A stretch of 64,000 nt of DNA, taken from Eupeodes corollae. Lineage: Eukaryota > Arthropoda > Insecta > Diptera > Syrphidae. This document shows, piece by piece, positions 11,675 through 23,473 of the stretch. Under the pieces are notes generated by a model. That model was not told where the DNA came from. It did no database searches and saw only the letters and a program-made list of their open reading frames with translations. The position numbers were made by a program, and so were the translations under genes. Each line of letters opens with the position of its first letter. Within the stretch, counting starts at the first letter, position 1. The stretch covers positions 265,102,572 to 265,166,571 of the forward strand of contig NC_079147.1 of assembly GCF_945859685.1 (NCBI RefSeq), given 5' to 3'.

Positions 11675-12268
11675 TATCATGTTAAATCCCAACCAAGTCG
11701 AAGTCGAAGTGGTTTCTTGAATTTATCAGAGAGATCTTTTTTGGAGAGAGAGGGATTGTTTATGTTGGAATTATGAGATATGAAAGTTGTGTGATGTGAC
11801 GGTGAAGGGATGGGTACATTTAGGGACATATATAGGGATAGCATCTCTGAACCAAGTTCGTTGTACTTTTGTTGGCGTGTCATTCGTGCGCTAGGAATGA
11901 TGTCGACGTCGTCGTGGTCTTTTTTTGGATTGTGCTGGATGACGAAGGGTCAACTTATGTGTACAGATCCTTATTGCTTCTTTTTATTTTTTTGTTTGTC
12001 CTCACTTCAGGCGCACTTGGAACTTGTGGATATGGATGGACATGGACATAGTAGAGAACAACACTTTTGTTTGGTTTGTTGTTTATCCTGTTTTACTGAT
12101 TTTGTAATGTGGTCCTTTTAAGTATGTGGAGTTGGAATATTTTATCGCTTTTATTTATTTTATGGAAATAAGATTTTTGAAAGGTAATGGAATGGAGATG
12201 GAGATGAAATTGACGGGCACTTAAATTTAAAGTTGATATTGTACATAATGATGCTGGAAAACATTAAA
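11675..12268. other. Less AT-rich tract without recognised gene
   Basis: A frame of about 103 codons (11810..12121, +) reads through but has cysteine- and phenylalanine-rich low-complexity content, no conserved motif and no promoter. I regard it as chance. CGACGTCGTCGTGG near 11905 is a short GC-rich patch. Confidence 0.35.
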
Positions 12269-12270
12269 TA

Positions 12271-13243
12271 CAGGGTGCGTCAATTGAGATAGGAAAACGA
12301 ATCTTGCGGTGGCGTTGAAAAGGGAAAAGAAGCATAACTTTTCTGAATACAAATGTATTTAAAAACTTGTGGGTTTTAAAAATAAGGTTATTTAGATGGC
12401 AGCTTTGAGTTCCTGTACATTGACCCAAACATAACACAAAATTTTCGTAGACATTCCTTAACCCTTGAAATGGTCGCAGATTGCTATCGAGTTAAAAATT
12501 TGAGTCTCGTGGGTTAAAAAATGTTCTTACAAAAAAGTTGCACAACCATTTGCAGTTAACCATTCTGTCAAAAAATAAGGACCGATGTTCTATTATTATA
12601 CAATCGATTGCCTTAGAATAATTACGTAGTGGTTCTCCTCACACCACTAACAAAGGTTTTGTATATTAACGTCACCGTTCAGCAAAACGTTATCATAATA
12701 TTTTCTAATGTAGTTTCACGGTGTAAGAATCACTTTAATGCAAACAAATCACTCTTTTGCAAATACACGGTGGTTTGTTAGAATTCTGAAAAAATGATGA
12801 AAAATCCTTTTTCTAACTACATTACGATGGTAGAGAATTCGAAAAAAGTGGGTCCCCAGATTCCGTCCGTCTGTTTGTTTGTTTTTTTGTTTACGAAAAT
12901 CAAATTTAAAACGCATATACTGATAACTGCATACCTAACTAATTTTAAAGCTCAAATTGAAGAATTGTGTGTATTTAACATTTTTTACAAAAAAACCCAC
13001 TTTAACGATTTTCCAACAAACTTCTTTTTGCAGGTACATTTATAAATCATAAAATAAAGGAAATATTTTCAAAGGGGCACTTTGGATACATGAGCAGGTT
13101 CGTGTGACACAGTCATTTATTTTATTTTTAAGCCTTTCCAATTCTCTGATGCAACCTGTATACAAAAATAAAAATAGATAAGTTTTAAGCCGAATCCGAA
13201 CTGCTTATTTGAAAACAAACACTTTTTATGTCGACGCACCCTG
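12271..13243. mobile_element. Non-autonomous TA-flanked inverted-repeat element
   Basis: The left end CAGGGTGCGTC (12271-12281) is repeated as GACGCACCCTG at the right end (13233-13243), an 11-bp perfect terminal inverted repeat, with TA on both outer sides. This is the structure of a Tc1/mariner-type MITE or an internally deleted element about 973 bp long. No transposase remnant was recognised inside. The 83-codon frame at 12794 lies within it and is not considered a gene. Confidence 0.65.
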
Positions 13244-13554
13244 TACAGACAAATTTAATAAGATTAAAATGTAATGGTAAAAAAAGTAAATTATACAGTT
13301 TTTTAAATAAAAAAAAACATGCCCTATCTTAGATCTTCTAAAAAATTTAACTACAAATTTTGTAATTCAAAAGAATTTTTAAAACAAACTGTGGAAGAAA
13401 ATTTCGGCCGTAAACATTTTTCGGTGAAATCTCACTTCAAATAAAAATGTTCTAAAATTTTTTAATGTCAAGTTTAATATACGGAGGCATAACTTTATAG
13501 TTTTTTCATAAGTAAATTTGAAAATAAATGTTTAAATATACAAATAATTAAACA

Positions 13555-13735
13555 AATAAAACAAATTAATACCCGCGTCGTGATAGTAAGTGCGCACGAC
13601 TGTCATGCATGTCAAATTTGCCGTTCGGATTTGGCTTAAAATTGTAGGTTCCACTCATCTCTGGTATGCCTCCACATAGAATTGGCTGAGAGTTGTAAGT
13701 CCCAGAGATGCTGACTATTTCGCCACCTAATTAAT
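13555..13735 (+). repeat. tRNA-derived SINE copy S1 (internally deleted)
   Basis: It starts ACCCGCGTCGTGATAGTAAG, the degenerate tRNA-like head. It then skips the B-box segment and resumes with CAAATTTGCCGTTCGGATTT and TAAAATTGTAGGTTCCACTC. It ends near CCACCTAATTAATTTATTTA, the AT tail. It shares all of these with S2 and, in reverse, with S4 and S5. Confidence 0.65.
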
Positions 13736-13795
13736 TTATTTATGAATAAATTATAAATAAATTAATTTATTTATTTATGAATAAATTAGGCTGGA

Positions 13796-14765
13796 ATACG
13801 AGCCACACTGATAACTTCACATTACGTCTGTCGATTTGTCTCACTTAAAAGTTTGTAGGTTTTCGTGTTGGGTTAAAAAAGTTGTCAGTTGAATTATTAT
13901 TAAATAGTTTAAAATTACCGACAATATTTTTCATATCGAGAACAAATTTTTACCAACTTAAATGGTTATGAATCGGATGAATTCAATTAATTTGAGAGAT
14001 ATTCAGAACCCAAAGTTTTCAAAAGATATTTGAGTCAAAAATCAATTTTTACCAACTTTTGTTAAATTTTTTGTAGGGTTTTATTTTTTGTAAGAAAACT
14101 GTCAATTCGATTTTTCTCAAAATTGTTCAGAATGTTGAAAATAATATTTTGTATGTGTTAAAATTAATTGGAAGCTATAATCTCGAATTTTTGAAAAGAT
14201 ATTTGTTTCGAAAATTAAATTTTAATAACGTTTGTTAAATTTTCTTTTAAGTTTTTATTTTTTGTAAAAAAAACTGTTTAATTTTTCTCAAAATTTTACT
14301 AGATGTTGAAAATGTTATTTTTCGTTCGAAAAAATTATTTTGGAGATGAAATCATTTTTATTCGTAAAATTTTCGAGGTGACAAATTTAGTTTTGAATTT
14401 TTTTGATTTATAAAAAATACAGTAATTGGATTTACGAAAATATATTGGTTTGATATCACAATACAATGTATAATATTAAATTTAATTTAAGTCTCTAACG
14501 TTTTTGGTTCGTGAGATATTAAGGGTTAACCAACATTTTTACCTTTTTTTTAACTGCTTTGGTAAAAAAACACATACGCAATTTTGAGCTACGGATGACG
14601 ATAAAACGCCGCAACGTACGGACGTACCAACGTACTTTTACACGCACGCACAGACATCTTTCTAAAAATCATTTATTTCGACTCTAGGGACCTTAAACAT
14701 CGAGAAATATCAAAATTTTCAATTTGAAAAACTGGACTCATTACAATACCATCCTTATTTGAAGT
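13796..14765 (-). repeat. Dispersed repeat Z, copy 2
   Basis: Reverse-oriented copy: CACACTGATAACTTCACATT at the left, AGTTTGTAGGTTTTCGTGTT then GGGTTAAAAAAGTTGTCAGT. It then has two to three internal units with AAAATCAATTTTTACCAAC and AAAACTGTCAATTCGATTTT. It ends in ACAGACATCTTTCTAAAAAT, CGACTCTAGGGACC and CATTACAATACCATCC. SINE copies S1 and S2 abut both sides. Confidence 0.75.
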
Positions 14766-15050
14766 TAATAAAACAAATTAGTACCCGTGTCGTGATGGTT
14801 AGTGCTCAGGGCTATCATACAAGTGGTCTTGGGATCAATTCTTGCCACCTAAAAGATGTTTTTACGGGTACTGCTTCTTGCGAGGAGGTGAAAATTCCTA
14901 TAAGAGTAATTCTTGCAACGAAAAGTTCTTTCTCAAATTTGCCGTTGGGATTTGGCTTAAAACTGTAAGTTCCCTCCATCTCTGATATGACTATACACAG
15001 GATTGTAAGTCAAAAGACCCTGGATCTCTGTTGACTATTTTGCCACCTAA
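14766..15050 (+). repeat. tRNA-derived SINE copy S2
   Basis: The head contains a degenerate A box (TGATGGTTAGTGCTCAGG) and a degenerate B box (TGGGATCAATTCTTGCC). The shared body follows (TTTTTACGGGTACTGC, AGAGTAATTCTTG, CAAATTTGCCGTTGGGATTT, AAACTGTAAGTTCCCTCC) and then an AT-rich TTTATTTATTTATAAA tail. The 69-codon ORF here is a by-product. Confidence 0.7.
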
Positions 15051-15400
15051 TTTATTTATTTATAAACAAATAAAACAAAAAATACATGAATAAGAATAAG
15101 TAAATAAATAACAATATAGTAAATATTCAATTGAAAAATTAATAGTTTAATAAATAAATAAAAAAGGACATAATAAAATGGTTTGGTAAAAAGTTATTAA
15201 GGACATTAATAGGAAAATAAGTGACAAAAAAAAACAAAAACAAATTAAAAAACCAGCAAGAATTAATAATGGATAAATAAATAAATGAAAACAAAACAAA
15301 ACAAAACAAAAGCAAAAATGACTAAAAACATGAGTATTAAATAAAGCTAAATGAATAAATAACTTAGTAATTTAATGAAAAATCTAATAAAACATGACTG
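15050..15400. repeat. A-rich low-complexity tract
   Basis: Long run of AAATAAATA-type and AAACAAAACA-type simple sequence following the SINE tail, with no other content. Confidence 0.6.
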
Positions 15401-16600
15401 ATCTTAAATAGTTTAAGCAAATTTAAAGCTAAGCTAAGAATTAAATTTAAAAATTCTAAAATCCTAAATAATATTTGTCAAAAAACTGTTTTATTTAAAA
15501 AAAATTACTAGTACATTTACTTTATGGTGATAAGTATATGCACATTTAAAAAGACATTTCAAAGTACCCATAGTATATTTTCAATTCGGAAGTAATTATT
15601 ATGCATTTCTTCCTATCCATGGCAATATCATCACCAAATCGAGAATTAATTAGGCAGACTACTTCCTTCCGATTTCCAAATCAACTGTACGTTGATCATT
15701 TTACATAATTAACAATTATTTAAGTTTTCATTTACCTCAATTGAATTACCATAAAAGTTAATCTTGATATTCTGTTCGTGAGTTCCTTTTTGTAATGACA
15801 TGATCGTTCAATAAGGTAACAAAAATCATAGATTTTTAAAACCAATTTAATAACAATGAAATACAGATGCAGACATGTATTATTTCTAAAATATCGTTAA
15901 GTATTCTTTTTGAATCAGTGAAGGCTATGTCAGTAATTAACATGTAAGTACCTGCGTATAGTCTGAGTTTGATTTTGGAATATACAACATTTATTTAGAC
16001 GAATTTTATACAATCGAATTTTTGAAATAGAAAATAATATTTTCAAATTAGTTGGTATAAAAGATTTAATTATGAAAGGTAAAAAAGTTATTAGTTTTTA
16101 ACTAAGAACTTAGAAAAAATAACAAATGTATGGAATATTTTCCATAAAGACTGAATGTGAAAAAAGGCTGAGTGAGAGACCAACTTTTAAAAATCGGAAT
16201 GATTGAATTTAACAGAAGTGAATTAATACCAATTTTCAGCGGTTGGTCATATTGCACTTTGACAAAGTGAAAGAAAAGAAGCAAATTATTTTGAAAAATA
16301 AGACCTTATAAGTGAAGGATGCTGCCCACCTGCAACCCCCCTACTTGGGCACACTAAGTATGTCCAAGATTGGGTGTTATCAAAGTTTCTTTCTATTTAT
16401 GAATTAAAAATAATTTGACCAACTGTTGGAAATTGGCTTTATACACTTTGCAGAAGTGTTTTACTTCAGGACACCGATTTTAAAATAAAAAAATTATTCG
16501 CAAATAGTATTTTTTTAAACTATAAATTTGTATTTCTAGAACTTTAAAAAGTATACTAACAAAACTAAAAGTTAAGTTCTTTTCTTTTAAGGATATCGGG
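15400..16600. other. AT-rich intergenic sequence
   Basis: No gene recognised. CCCACCTGCAACCCCCCTAC near 16326 is a short GC-rich patch containing a proneural-type CACCTGC, isolated from any Su(H) match. Confidence 0.4.
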
Positions 16601-16603
16601 AAG

Positions 16604-17995
16604 TTAAATTACGTCTGGCGATTTGCCTTGCACAAAAGTTTGTAGGTTTTTGTTATGGGTTAAAAAAGTTGTCAGTTGAATTATTTAAAAAAAAAATTAA
16701 AATTACCAACAATATTTTTCATATAAAGAAATAGTTAAGTTTGAAAATCTAGTTTTGTTCAATAGATTTTTAGTCGAAAAAAATTTTTTTTCCAATTTTA
16801 GTAGCATTTCTTAAATTTTTACAAATTGGATGAATAAAATTAATTTGAGAGATATAAAGAACCGAACGTGAATTTTTATCAAATTTGCTTTTTTGTAGAT
16901 TTTATTTGTTTATGAAAAAATAGACTGTTGGATTTTTATAAAAAAAAAAACTACTGAGTATCGAAAACAATGTTTTCTGTGAAATAAAAAAGTTGAGGAT
17001 AATATTTTTAATTTTTGAAGAGCTATTTGAGTCGAAAATAAATGTTTACTAACATTTATTAACGTTTTTTAGTTTTTTATTTTTTGTAAGAAAACTGTTA
17101 ATTCGATTTTTCTCAAAAATTTTCAAAATATTGAAAAAAATATTTCTTATATAAGCTAAAATTAATTTGAAGCCTCAAATTTTTGCAAAGATATTTGTGT
17201 CGGAAATCAATTTTTATTAATTTTGTTAAATATTCTTTTAAGTTTTAATAACTGTAAATTCAATTTTTCTTAAAATTTAACCAAATGTTGAAAACAATTT
17301 TTCTTATGAGACAAAAGTAATTTAAAGTCAAAATCCCAAGTTTTTGAAAATATATTTGAGTCGAACTTCATTTCTTACCAACTTTGAGTGGTGTTTTTTT
17401 AACGTTTTTATTTTAAATAAAAAAGAAAAACTGTCAATTTGATTTTGTCAGAATTTACTAGATGTTATAAACGTTATTTTTCGGTGCATAAAATTGTTTT
17501 TAAGATGAAACCATTTTGTATTCGTAAAATTTAAGAGGCGAAACATTTTCTTCAGTTTTTTTGATTTATACAAAAATCGTTTATTGAATTCTTTCCCAAA
17601 AATATATTTGTTTGGTATCACATTACAATATATAATATACAATTTTATTGAAGTCTCTAGCATGATTGGTTCATGAGATATTTATGGTTAACCAAAATGT
17701 TCACCTTTTTTTAAACTGCAATGGAAAAAAAAAAACAACCAACGCAATTTTCTTGAGAGCCGTTTCTACATCTTTTTGCCTTATTATCTGTATAATAAAA
17801 TTTATTTGAAGTCGATATCTCTTCTGGGTCTTGAGCTATGGACTATGAAAAAAACGTAGTGAACCTACAGACGCAAGCACTTACATCTTTCTAAAAGTCT
17901 TTTATTTCGCCTCAAGGGACATGGAACGTCGAGAAATGTCAACATTTTCAATTTGACAAATTGGACCCATTGTAATAACTTCCTTTGCGAAGTTA
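16604..17995 (-). repeat. Dispersed repeat Z, copy 3 (long)
   Basis: It runs from AAATTACGTCTGGCGATTTG and AAAAGTTTGTAGGTTTTTG to ACCCATTGTAATAACTTCC. At about 1.39 kb it is longer than copies 1 and 2 because it has more internal units built on GTCGAAAATAAATG, TTTTGTAAGAAAACTGTTAA and TTTTCTCAAAAATTTTC. No ORF is conserved. Confidence 0.75.
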
Positions 17996-18229
17996 AAAAT
18001 TGACACGTATTGAAAATGACATTTCACACAATACACAATTTTTACTAGCTGACATTTTCTTTAAATTTTTTTAATTATTTATTTATACAAAAGTTCACTA
18101 GTTAATAGTTGTATAATTCATACTAATTGTGTGTGACGTCATATTTTGTAAAATCAAATTTTGTTGGAATCGATGTTATAATTGTATTACTTTATGATTG
18201 GCATTATAAGAATACTTAATGGGATATTT

Positions 18230-18385
18230 TTAAAACACCTTTCAGCATACTTTCGTATTTTTATCTGTAAAAACATCTCTCTAAAACAAAGGATTTAGAT
18301 TTTATGGACCTTTAAATGTCGATAAATGACAAAATATTCAATTCGTTAATCGATCTGATCGCAATAACGTTTTATTGGAAGTTAA
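18230..18385 (-). repeat. Z repeat fragment
   Basis: Only the terminal block is present: AAACATCTCTCTAAAAC, GGATTTAGATTTTATGGACC, GTCGATAAATGACAAAAT, GATCGCAATAACG and TTATTGGAAGTTAAAAAG. Confidence 0.5.
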
Positions 18386-18389
18386 AAAG

Positions 18390-19440
18390 TTAAGAACAAA
18401 TATTGAAAACAGCTTGATATGAACATAATTTTAATTAAAATCTAAAAAAAGGGTTTAAGCTTTTAGAGGTACTAATATTGTTGAGATAACATAACTTTTA
18501 TTTGCTTCACTAAATTTATTCATAATAATTATAAGAAACAGGATACATGTGTATGTAAAACAAATATTTATATAAGACAATGAATTCCAAAACACAAAAT
18601 GTTTCAAATTTAAGAGTTATATGTTTAATTTTAATTTGTTTACCCATCGCTAAAAGTATTCAAATATTAGATATACAAAAATAAAAATGTTGGTTTTTAA
18701 CTTTGAAAGATGTAAATAATATTTGTAAAACTTTTGTTTTTAAATTTTTGTTCTATAAAAATTAAAAGTTTGAAAAGTCTGAGTGGTAAAAAATATTAAT
18801 ATATGGTCAAAGCGGTCGATTGGTCATAATTGTTGGCAGATATACCCATATGTCACCAATCCGATATTTTAAAGAATTTGAAGACTCCATAATCATTTTG
18901 GTGATAAGCCCCCAAAAAAGATCACGTTTAAAGGGCTTGACGATTTATTCTGTGTGATTCCGCATTTTCATGCTTATAAAAACCCTGGTTGGTCCTCAAT
19001 CGAGACACAAATGAAAACAATAATTTTTGGAATAACTCTTTGAAAGCAAATTTTATCGAAACTAATAAAAAATCAATATAAGGACCTAAAGTGGTGGCAC
19101 GATCAATTTGACAATAGCACATTGACTTCATGGTATTTAAAATTAGACCTGATTTTGAAAAATTAATTTTTATTCTAGTATTTATGCTTAACTATAACTA
19201 CGAATTGAAGTAGTTGTCAGTAACTTTAAATCATTTTAAGTATTAGATCATTTATAGCACATATTATTATTATTTTTGTTTTTATTGTTTAATTTGTAAA
19301 AACTATTAAAAAAATTGTATTGCTATAAACAAAAATTTAAAAATTTAAAAAAATACAAAAGTTTATAAGGTTTTTACCTCTATCTCCATTTTAAAATGTA
19401 TCAACTATTTAAAAAAATACTGAGATTTTTGTACGAACCT
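18390..19440. other. AT-rich intergenic sequence
   Basis: Nothing recognised. Short frames only. Confidence 0.45.
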
Positions 19441-19654
19441 CCTTTTTAATAAATAAAGATATGTAAGAAAATTCACCCTAGTTGAAAACTAAAAACACCC
19501 TCTGCTCCAATAGAAACGTTGTTAATTTCGTTTGTAAACCTTCAAAAATGGTTTCTATCAAAGTATCCCTCGTCACAAAATTCTTCCCCAAATTCTTCAT
19601 CGTTTGTACCAACCTACCTCATAATAAAACTCACTCATGCATTGATATTTTGAA

Positions 19655-19795
19655 CACCTGCCTCAAAAAGATATCTTCTGTATTTCCATTGGTTCGTTAT
19701 CACCCCTATTTACTGACTTATTCCTTATATATGAAGAACTTCCAACTTTTTTTTGCTATATAAATGCGAATGTCTCACTCGAAATTCACATCATT
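19655..19795 (+). promoter_or_regulatory. Promoter of unit E with proneural E-box
   Basis: TATATAAA at 19757-19764 is followed about 30 bp later by initiator-like TCACATCATT (19787-19796), placing the start near 19789. About 100 bp upstream, CACCTGC (GCAGGTG on the minus strand, near 19656) fits the proneural RCAGSTG consensus. The 300 bp upstream are less AT-rich than the surroundings. No Su(H) consensus was found nearby. Confidence 0.45.
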
Positions 19796-19918
19796 ACGTA
19801 CCATAATTTCGTTCTGGAGTCATCATTCTTTCTCGCTAATTTGTTCATCATTACCTTAATTTAAAAAAATAAATATAATCTCTGGAGTCGCAGTTTGTAA
19901 TAAATTAAAATCGCTATT

Positions 19919-20055
19919 ATGAATTTCAATTGTTTAAGTGAAGGGAGCCATTTCCTAAAGGTAAGCAAATATTAAATTCAAATAAATTGTAATATAAGTA
20001 TTTCCAAGTATATTTTTAATATTTACAAAATTATTGTTTTTTGCAGGTTCCCTAG
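19919..20055 (+). CDS. Unit E: putative spliced 16-aa ORF
   Basis: The first AUG after the inferred start opens MNFNCLSEGSHFLK (19919-19960). It runs straight into a good 5' splice site AAAG|GTAAGC at 19961. The intron (19961-20046, 86 nt) ends TTGTTTTTTGCAG, and exon 2 adds VP and a stop (20047-20055). The peptide is unrecognised, has no signal sequence and no Brd motif. Introns are unusual for E(spl)/Brd genes. The transcript could be a non-coding or micropeptide RNA whose main conserved content is its 3' region. Splice signals are seen; transcription is inferred. Confidence 0.35.
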
Positions 20056-20265
20056 TAAAGTGCAATTTGAAAAACGAATAATGTGATATGCCAACTGTGA
20101 TATTTATATATCAGGGCGTTTTGACCCAAGGACGTTCTACCAACCAACGGCCGATAAGTGCAATAACCATGAGCTTTATAAAATGTGATCAAATCACTGC
20201 CAAACTTTCTTGTGATACTTAATAGCTTTATTTTTATTAAATAAAATTCTTAATTAATTTTAAGT
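20056..20265 (+). promoter_or_regulatory. Unit E 3' region: four K boxes, two Brd boxes, poly(A) signal
   Basis: K-box cores TGTGAT occur at 20082, 20096, 20184 and 20211. Brd boxes AGCTTTA occur at 20172-20178 and 20224-20230. AATAAA follows at 20240-20245. In Drosophila these heptamer-class motifs are seed matches of the miR-2/6/11/13 and miR-4/79 families and mediate repression of E(spl) and Brd-family mRNAs. Six such sites in 150 nt directly before a poly(A) signal, on the strand of the predicted transcript, argue for a genuine 3' UTR. Confidence 0.6.
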
Positions 20266-20788
20266 CACTTAGTAAGATTAAGACATTTTCTTAATACATT
20301 CATTTATTGACCACAAAGTGGAATTTCCGAAATTATTATTTAGAACAATGTGATATTTTTAAATGTAATAATATAGGGCAAACTTTACAATAATTTACTT
20401 TGAAACAACTTTCATTTGAAATATAATAAAAAATAGTTTTTTATCAAAATCAAAAACTTAGTTATGTGTTTTTATTTAAGTTGTAGAGACTTTTTTCTTG
20501 AAACATTGAGGTTATAAAATGAAAGCTTTGTTATTTTTTTTTAAATAAAATAGGAATTTTAATTTAAAGATCTTACACATCGATAACCTTAAACATTTTT
20601 AAGAAAAATACAACTATGTAATAGACTTATTTTTTCTCCATAAAACCGAAACTACAATAATAAAAAATCTTGTATTTTGTCTAAAATCATAAAAGTTACT
20701 TTCTTTTATTAAAGTAATTCAAATAAAAGTACCTTAAAACTTAAGTTGAAATACTATCTATCAGACTTACTTTTAGGTGAGAATTTTA
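20266..20788. other. AT-rich intergenic sequence
   Basis: No features recognised after the unit E poly(A) signal. Confidence 0.45.
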
Positions 20789-20789
20789 A

Positions 20790-21190
20790 ACTTCCCGTAG
20801 GAAGTTTTTGTAATGGGTCCGATTTGTCGAATTACAAATTTTGACATTTCTCGACGTTTCAAGGTCCGTATGTCCTTACGTTCGTGAAGCTTTTTTCGTC
20901 GTCAATATCTCAAGAAATAGTAAAGATAATGACTGCAACTAAATGTTGTTATACAATAATATATAGACAAAAATGCAGAAACAACACTCAAAAAAATTTA
21001 CATTTTGGTTAAGCCAACGAACTAATAACGTTTGCGACTTGAATTCAATTTCATATCTTAAAATATGACGTGATACGAAAAACTAAAAACAAAAATAAAA
21101 TATAACGTGTTTTTTACAAGTCAAAAACACTGAACAAAAATAATTTTTACCCCGAATATTTTAAAACAAAAGTAATTGTGTATCCAAGAT
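20790..21190 (+). repeat. Dispersed repeat Z, copy 4 (left part)
   Basis: It begins AAACTTCCCGTAGGAAGTTT and TTGTAATGGGTCCGATTTGT, then TTTCTCGACGTTTCAAGGTC, and CTTTTTTCGTCGTCAATATC. It breaks off in the AT-rich interior. It faces copy 5 head-on, so the two form an inverted pair. Confidence 0.7.
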
Positions 21191-21309
21191 AATTATACGC
21201 AACAAAAAATAGCGTTTTTGACATCTGGTTAAATTTTATGACAAATCGTGTTTTTTACAAAAATTAAAAACCTAACAAAATATTACTAAAACTCAAGTAT
21301 AATTTTAAG

Positions 21310-22856
21310 AAGAGGATGGAAAGCGACCCACACTGATAACTTCCCATCCCGCCTGTCGAATTTTCTTGCTTAAAAGTTTGTAGGTTCTCGTGTTGGTTTA
21401 AAAAAGTTGTCAGTTGAATTTTTCTTAAAAATTTTAAAATTACCAACAATTCATACAAAGAAAGAGTTTAGCTTGAAAGTCTAGTTTTGTAGAAAAGATT
21501 TTTATTCGAAAACAAATTTTTACCCATGAATAGAAGAATGAAATTAATTTGAAAGATGTCAAGAAACAAACATCAATTTTTACCAATTTGTTGGATTTAA
21601 AAGAGAAAACTACTTAATATCGAAAACAATATTTTCCGTGAAATGAAAAACAGCTTGAAAACAATATTTTTAATTTTTGAAAAACAATTTGAGTCACAAG
21701 TAAAATTTTACCAAGTTTTAGTATTGTTTTTTGTTAGGTTTTTACTGTTGACAGCAATATTTTTTTAATAGATAAAATTTGCTTATTTATTTCAAAGTTT
21801 TGAAAAGACATTTGAGTTGAAAATCAACTTTTATTAATTTTTTTGTCCAGGTTTTTATTTTTTGTAAAAAAATAGTCAATTAAGTTTTTCTAAAAACTGT
21901 TCTGAATGTTGAAAACAATTTTTCTTATAAGTTAAAATAAGTTCGAATCGAAATCGAAAATCAAATTTTACTAACTTTTGTTAAATTTTCTTTTAAGTTT
22001 TTTTTTGTAAGAAAACTGTCAATTGGATTTTTCTCAAAATTTTACTGAAGGATGAAAACTAAATTTTTCAAAAGATAAAATTAGCTTAAAGGCAATATCT
22101 CAAAGTTTCAAAAAGATATTAGACTCGAAAATCAATTTTTACTAACTATTATTAATTTTTTTTCATGTTTTTATTTTTTGTTAGAAAATTGTCAATTTGA
22201 TTCTTTTTGAAATTGTTCTTCATGTTGAAAACAATATTTCTTATAAGCTGAAATTAGTTGGAAGCCATAATCTTAAATTTTTGAAAAGATATTTGAGTAG
22301 AAATTTAATTTTTACCAACTGAGTAATGTTTTTTTTTAGGTTTTTATTTTTTCTAAGAAATATTCTCAATTCGATTTGTCTCAAAATTTTACCAGATGTT
22401 AAAAACAATTTTTTTCGTTGCACAAAACTGTTTTGGAGATAAAATCATTTTGTATTCGTAAAATTTTCGAGGTGACACATTTTTTTTTGAATTTTTGATT
22501 TATAAAAAAAACTGTTGATTGGATTTTTTTCCAAAAATATTAAATTTAACTCAGGTCTCTAGTGTCATTGTTTCGTAAGATATTTAGGGTTAATCAAAAT
22601 TTTCACAATTTTTTTTTTAAACTGCTATGGTAAAAAACCACCTATGCAATGCTCTTGAGAGCCCTTCCTGCATCTTTCTGCCTTATTATCTGTATAACAA
22701 AATTTATTTGAAGTCGATGTCTCTTCTGGTTCTTGAGCTATGGAAGACGAAAAGCCGTCGCGAAAAACCGTCTAAAAATCATTTAGTTCGACTATAGTGA
22801 CCTTGACACGTAGAGAAATGTCAAAATTTTCAATTTGAAAAATCGGACCCATTAAA
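21310..22856 (-). repeat. Dispersed repeat Z, copy 5 (longest)
   Basis: It starts GCGACCCACACTGATAACTT then CCCATCCCGCCTGTCGAATT and ends CAAAATTTTCAATTTGAAAA then ATCGGACCCATTA. Between about 21.68 and 22.44 kb a unit of roughly 165 bp is repeated four to five times. Each unit carries GTCGAAAATCAATTTTTACC, GGTTTTTATTTTTTGTAA, AAACTGTCAATTNGATTTTT-like and ATGTTGAAAACAATATTTCT blocks. Copy length across the family varies with the number of these units. Confidence 0.75.
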
Positions 22857-22859
22857 TAA

Positions 22860-23470
22860 ATTAACAGTCGACAGTCGACACAAGGACTCTCTTTCATCAA
22901 CTCAACCATTCTTTCTAACCGTTTTCTGTTGCTTGCTATTCTGCTGTTAAATAAAAGAATATTATATTAAGAAAAACAAAGTGATTTCGTATTAGAACAA
23001 ATTACATTTTCGGACAAAGAATTTTGTCTTGAGTGCCAAAAAAAAAAAAAACAAATACTTTACACATAAAACTTCAAACAAATAAATAAAATTAACTTTT
23101 TATAAATATTCAGAATCGGTCTAAAATTACAAGTTGATACTCATAATATCAACTTATCAAATAATTGATAGAAATTATCGACTATCAAATTGATACTCAT
23201 AATAAGGCTGAAGTAAGACAAATCGACAGTCGGGATGTGACGTTATTAGTGTGGGTAGCATAACTATTTTTTGTTTTTAGGTAGAAATGGCGATCTCAAG
23301 GCATCCTAGCCTGAGATATAATTAGCGCTGTAGTGCACCGTTTTGATAGTAAGTATGTTATTCACAATATGATCCAAGAAAAACATCTGACAATTCAGAA
23401 ATCTAAAAAATGTTCCATGTGATTGAAATCGTTCTTGTAGTATGTGGTATTTCAAAAACGTTCGTTTTTT
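22860..23470. other. AT-rich sequence with a Z right-end fragment
   Basis: Around 23210-23275 the Z right end recurs (AAGACAAATCGACAGTCGGG, ATGTGACGTTATTAGTGTGG). The rest is unrecognised, including a GTCGACAGTCGACA patch at about 22867. Confidence 0.45.
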
Positions 23471-23473
23471 TAA

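Noticed and set aside
11810..12121. 103-codon plus-strand ORF
   Set aside because: Low-complexity F/C/S-rich translation, no motif, no promoter; two frames are open in the same stretch, as expected of base composition.
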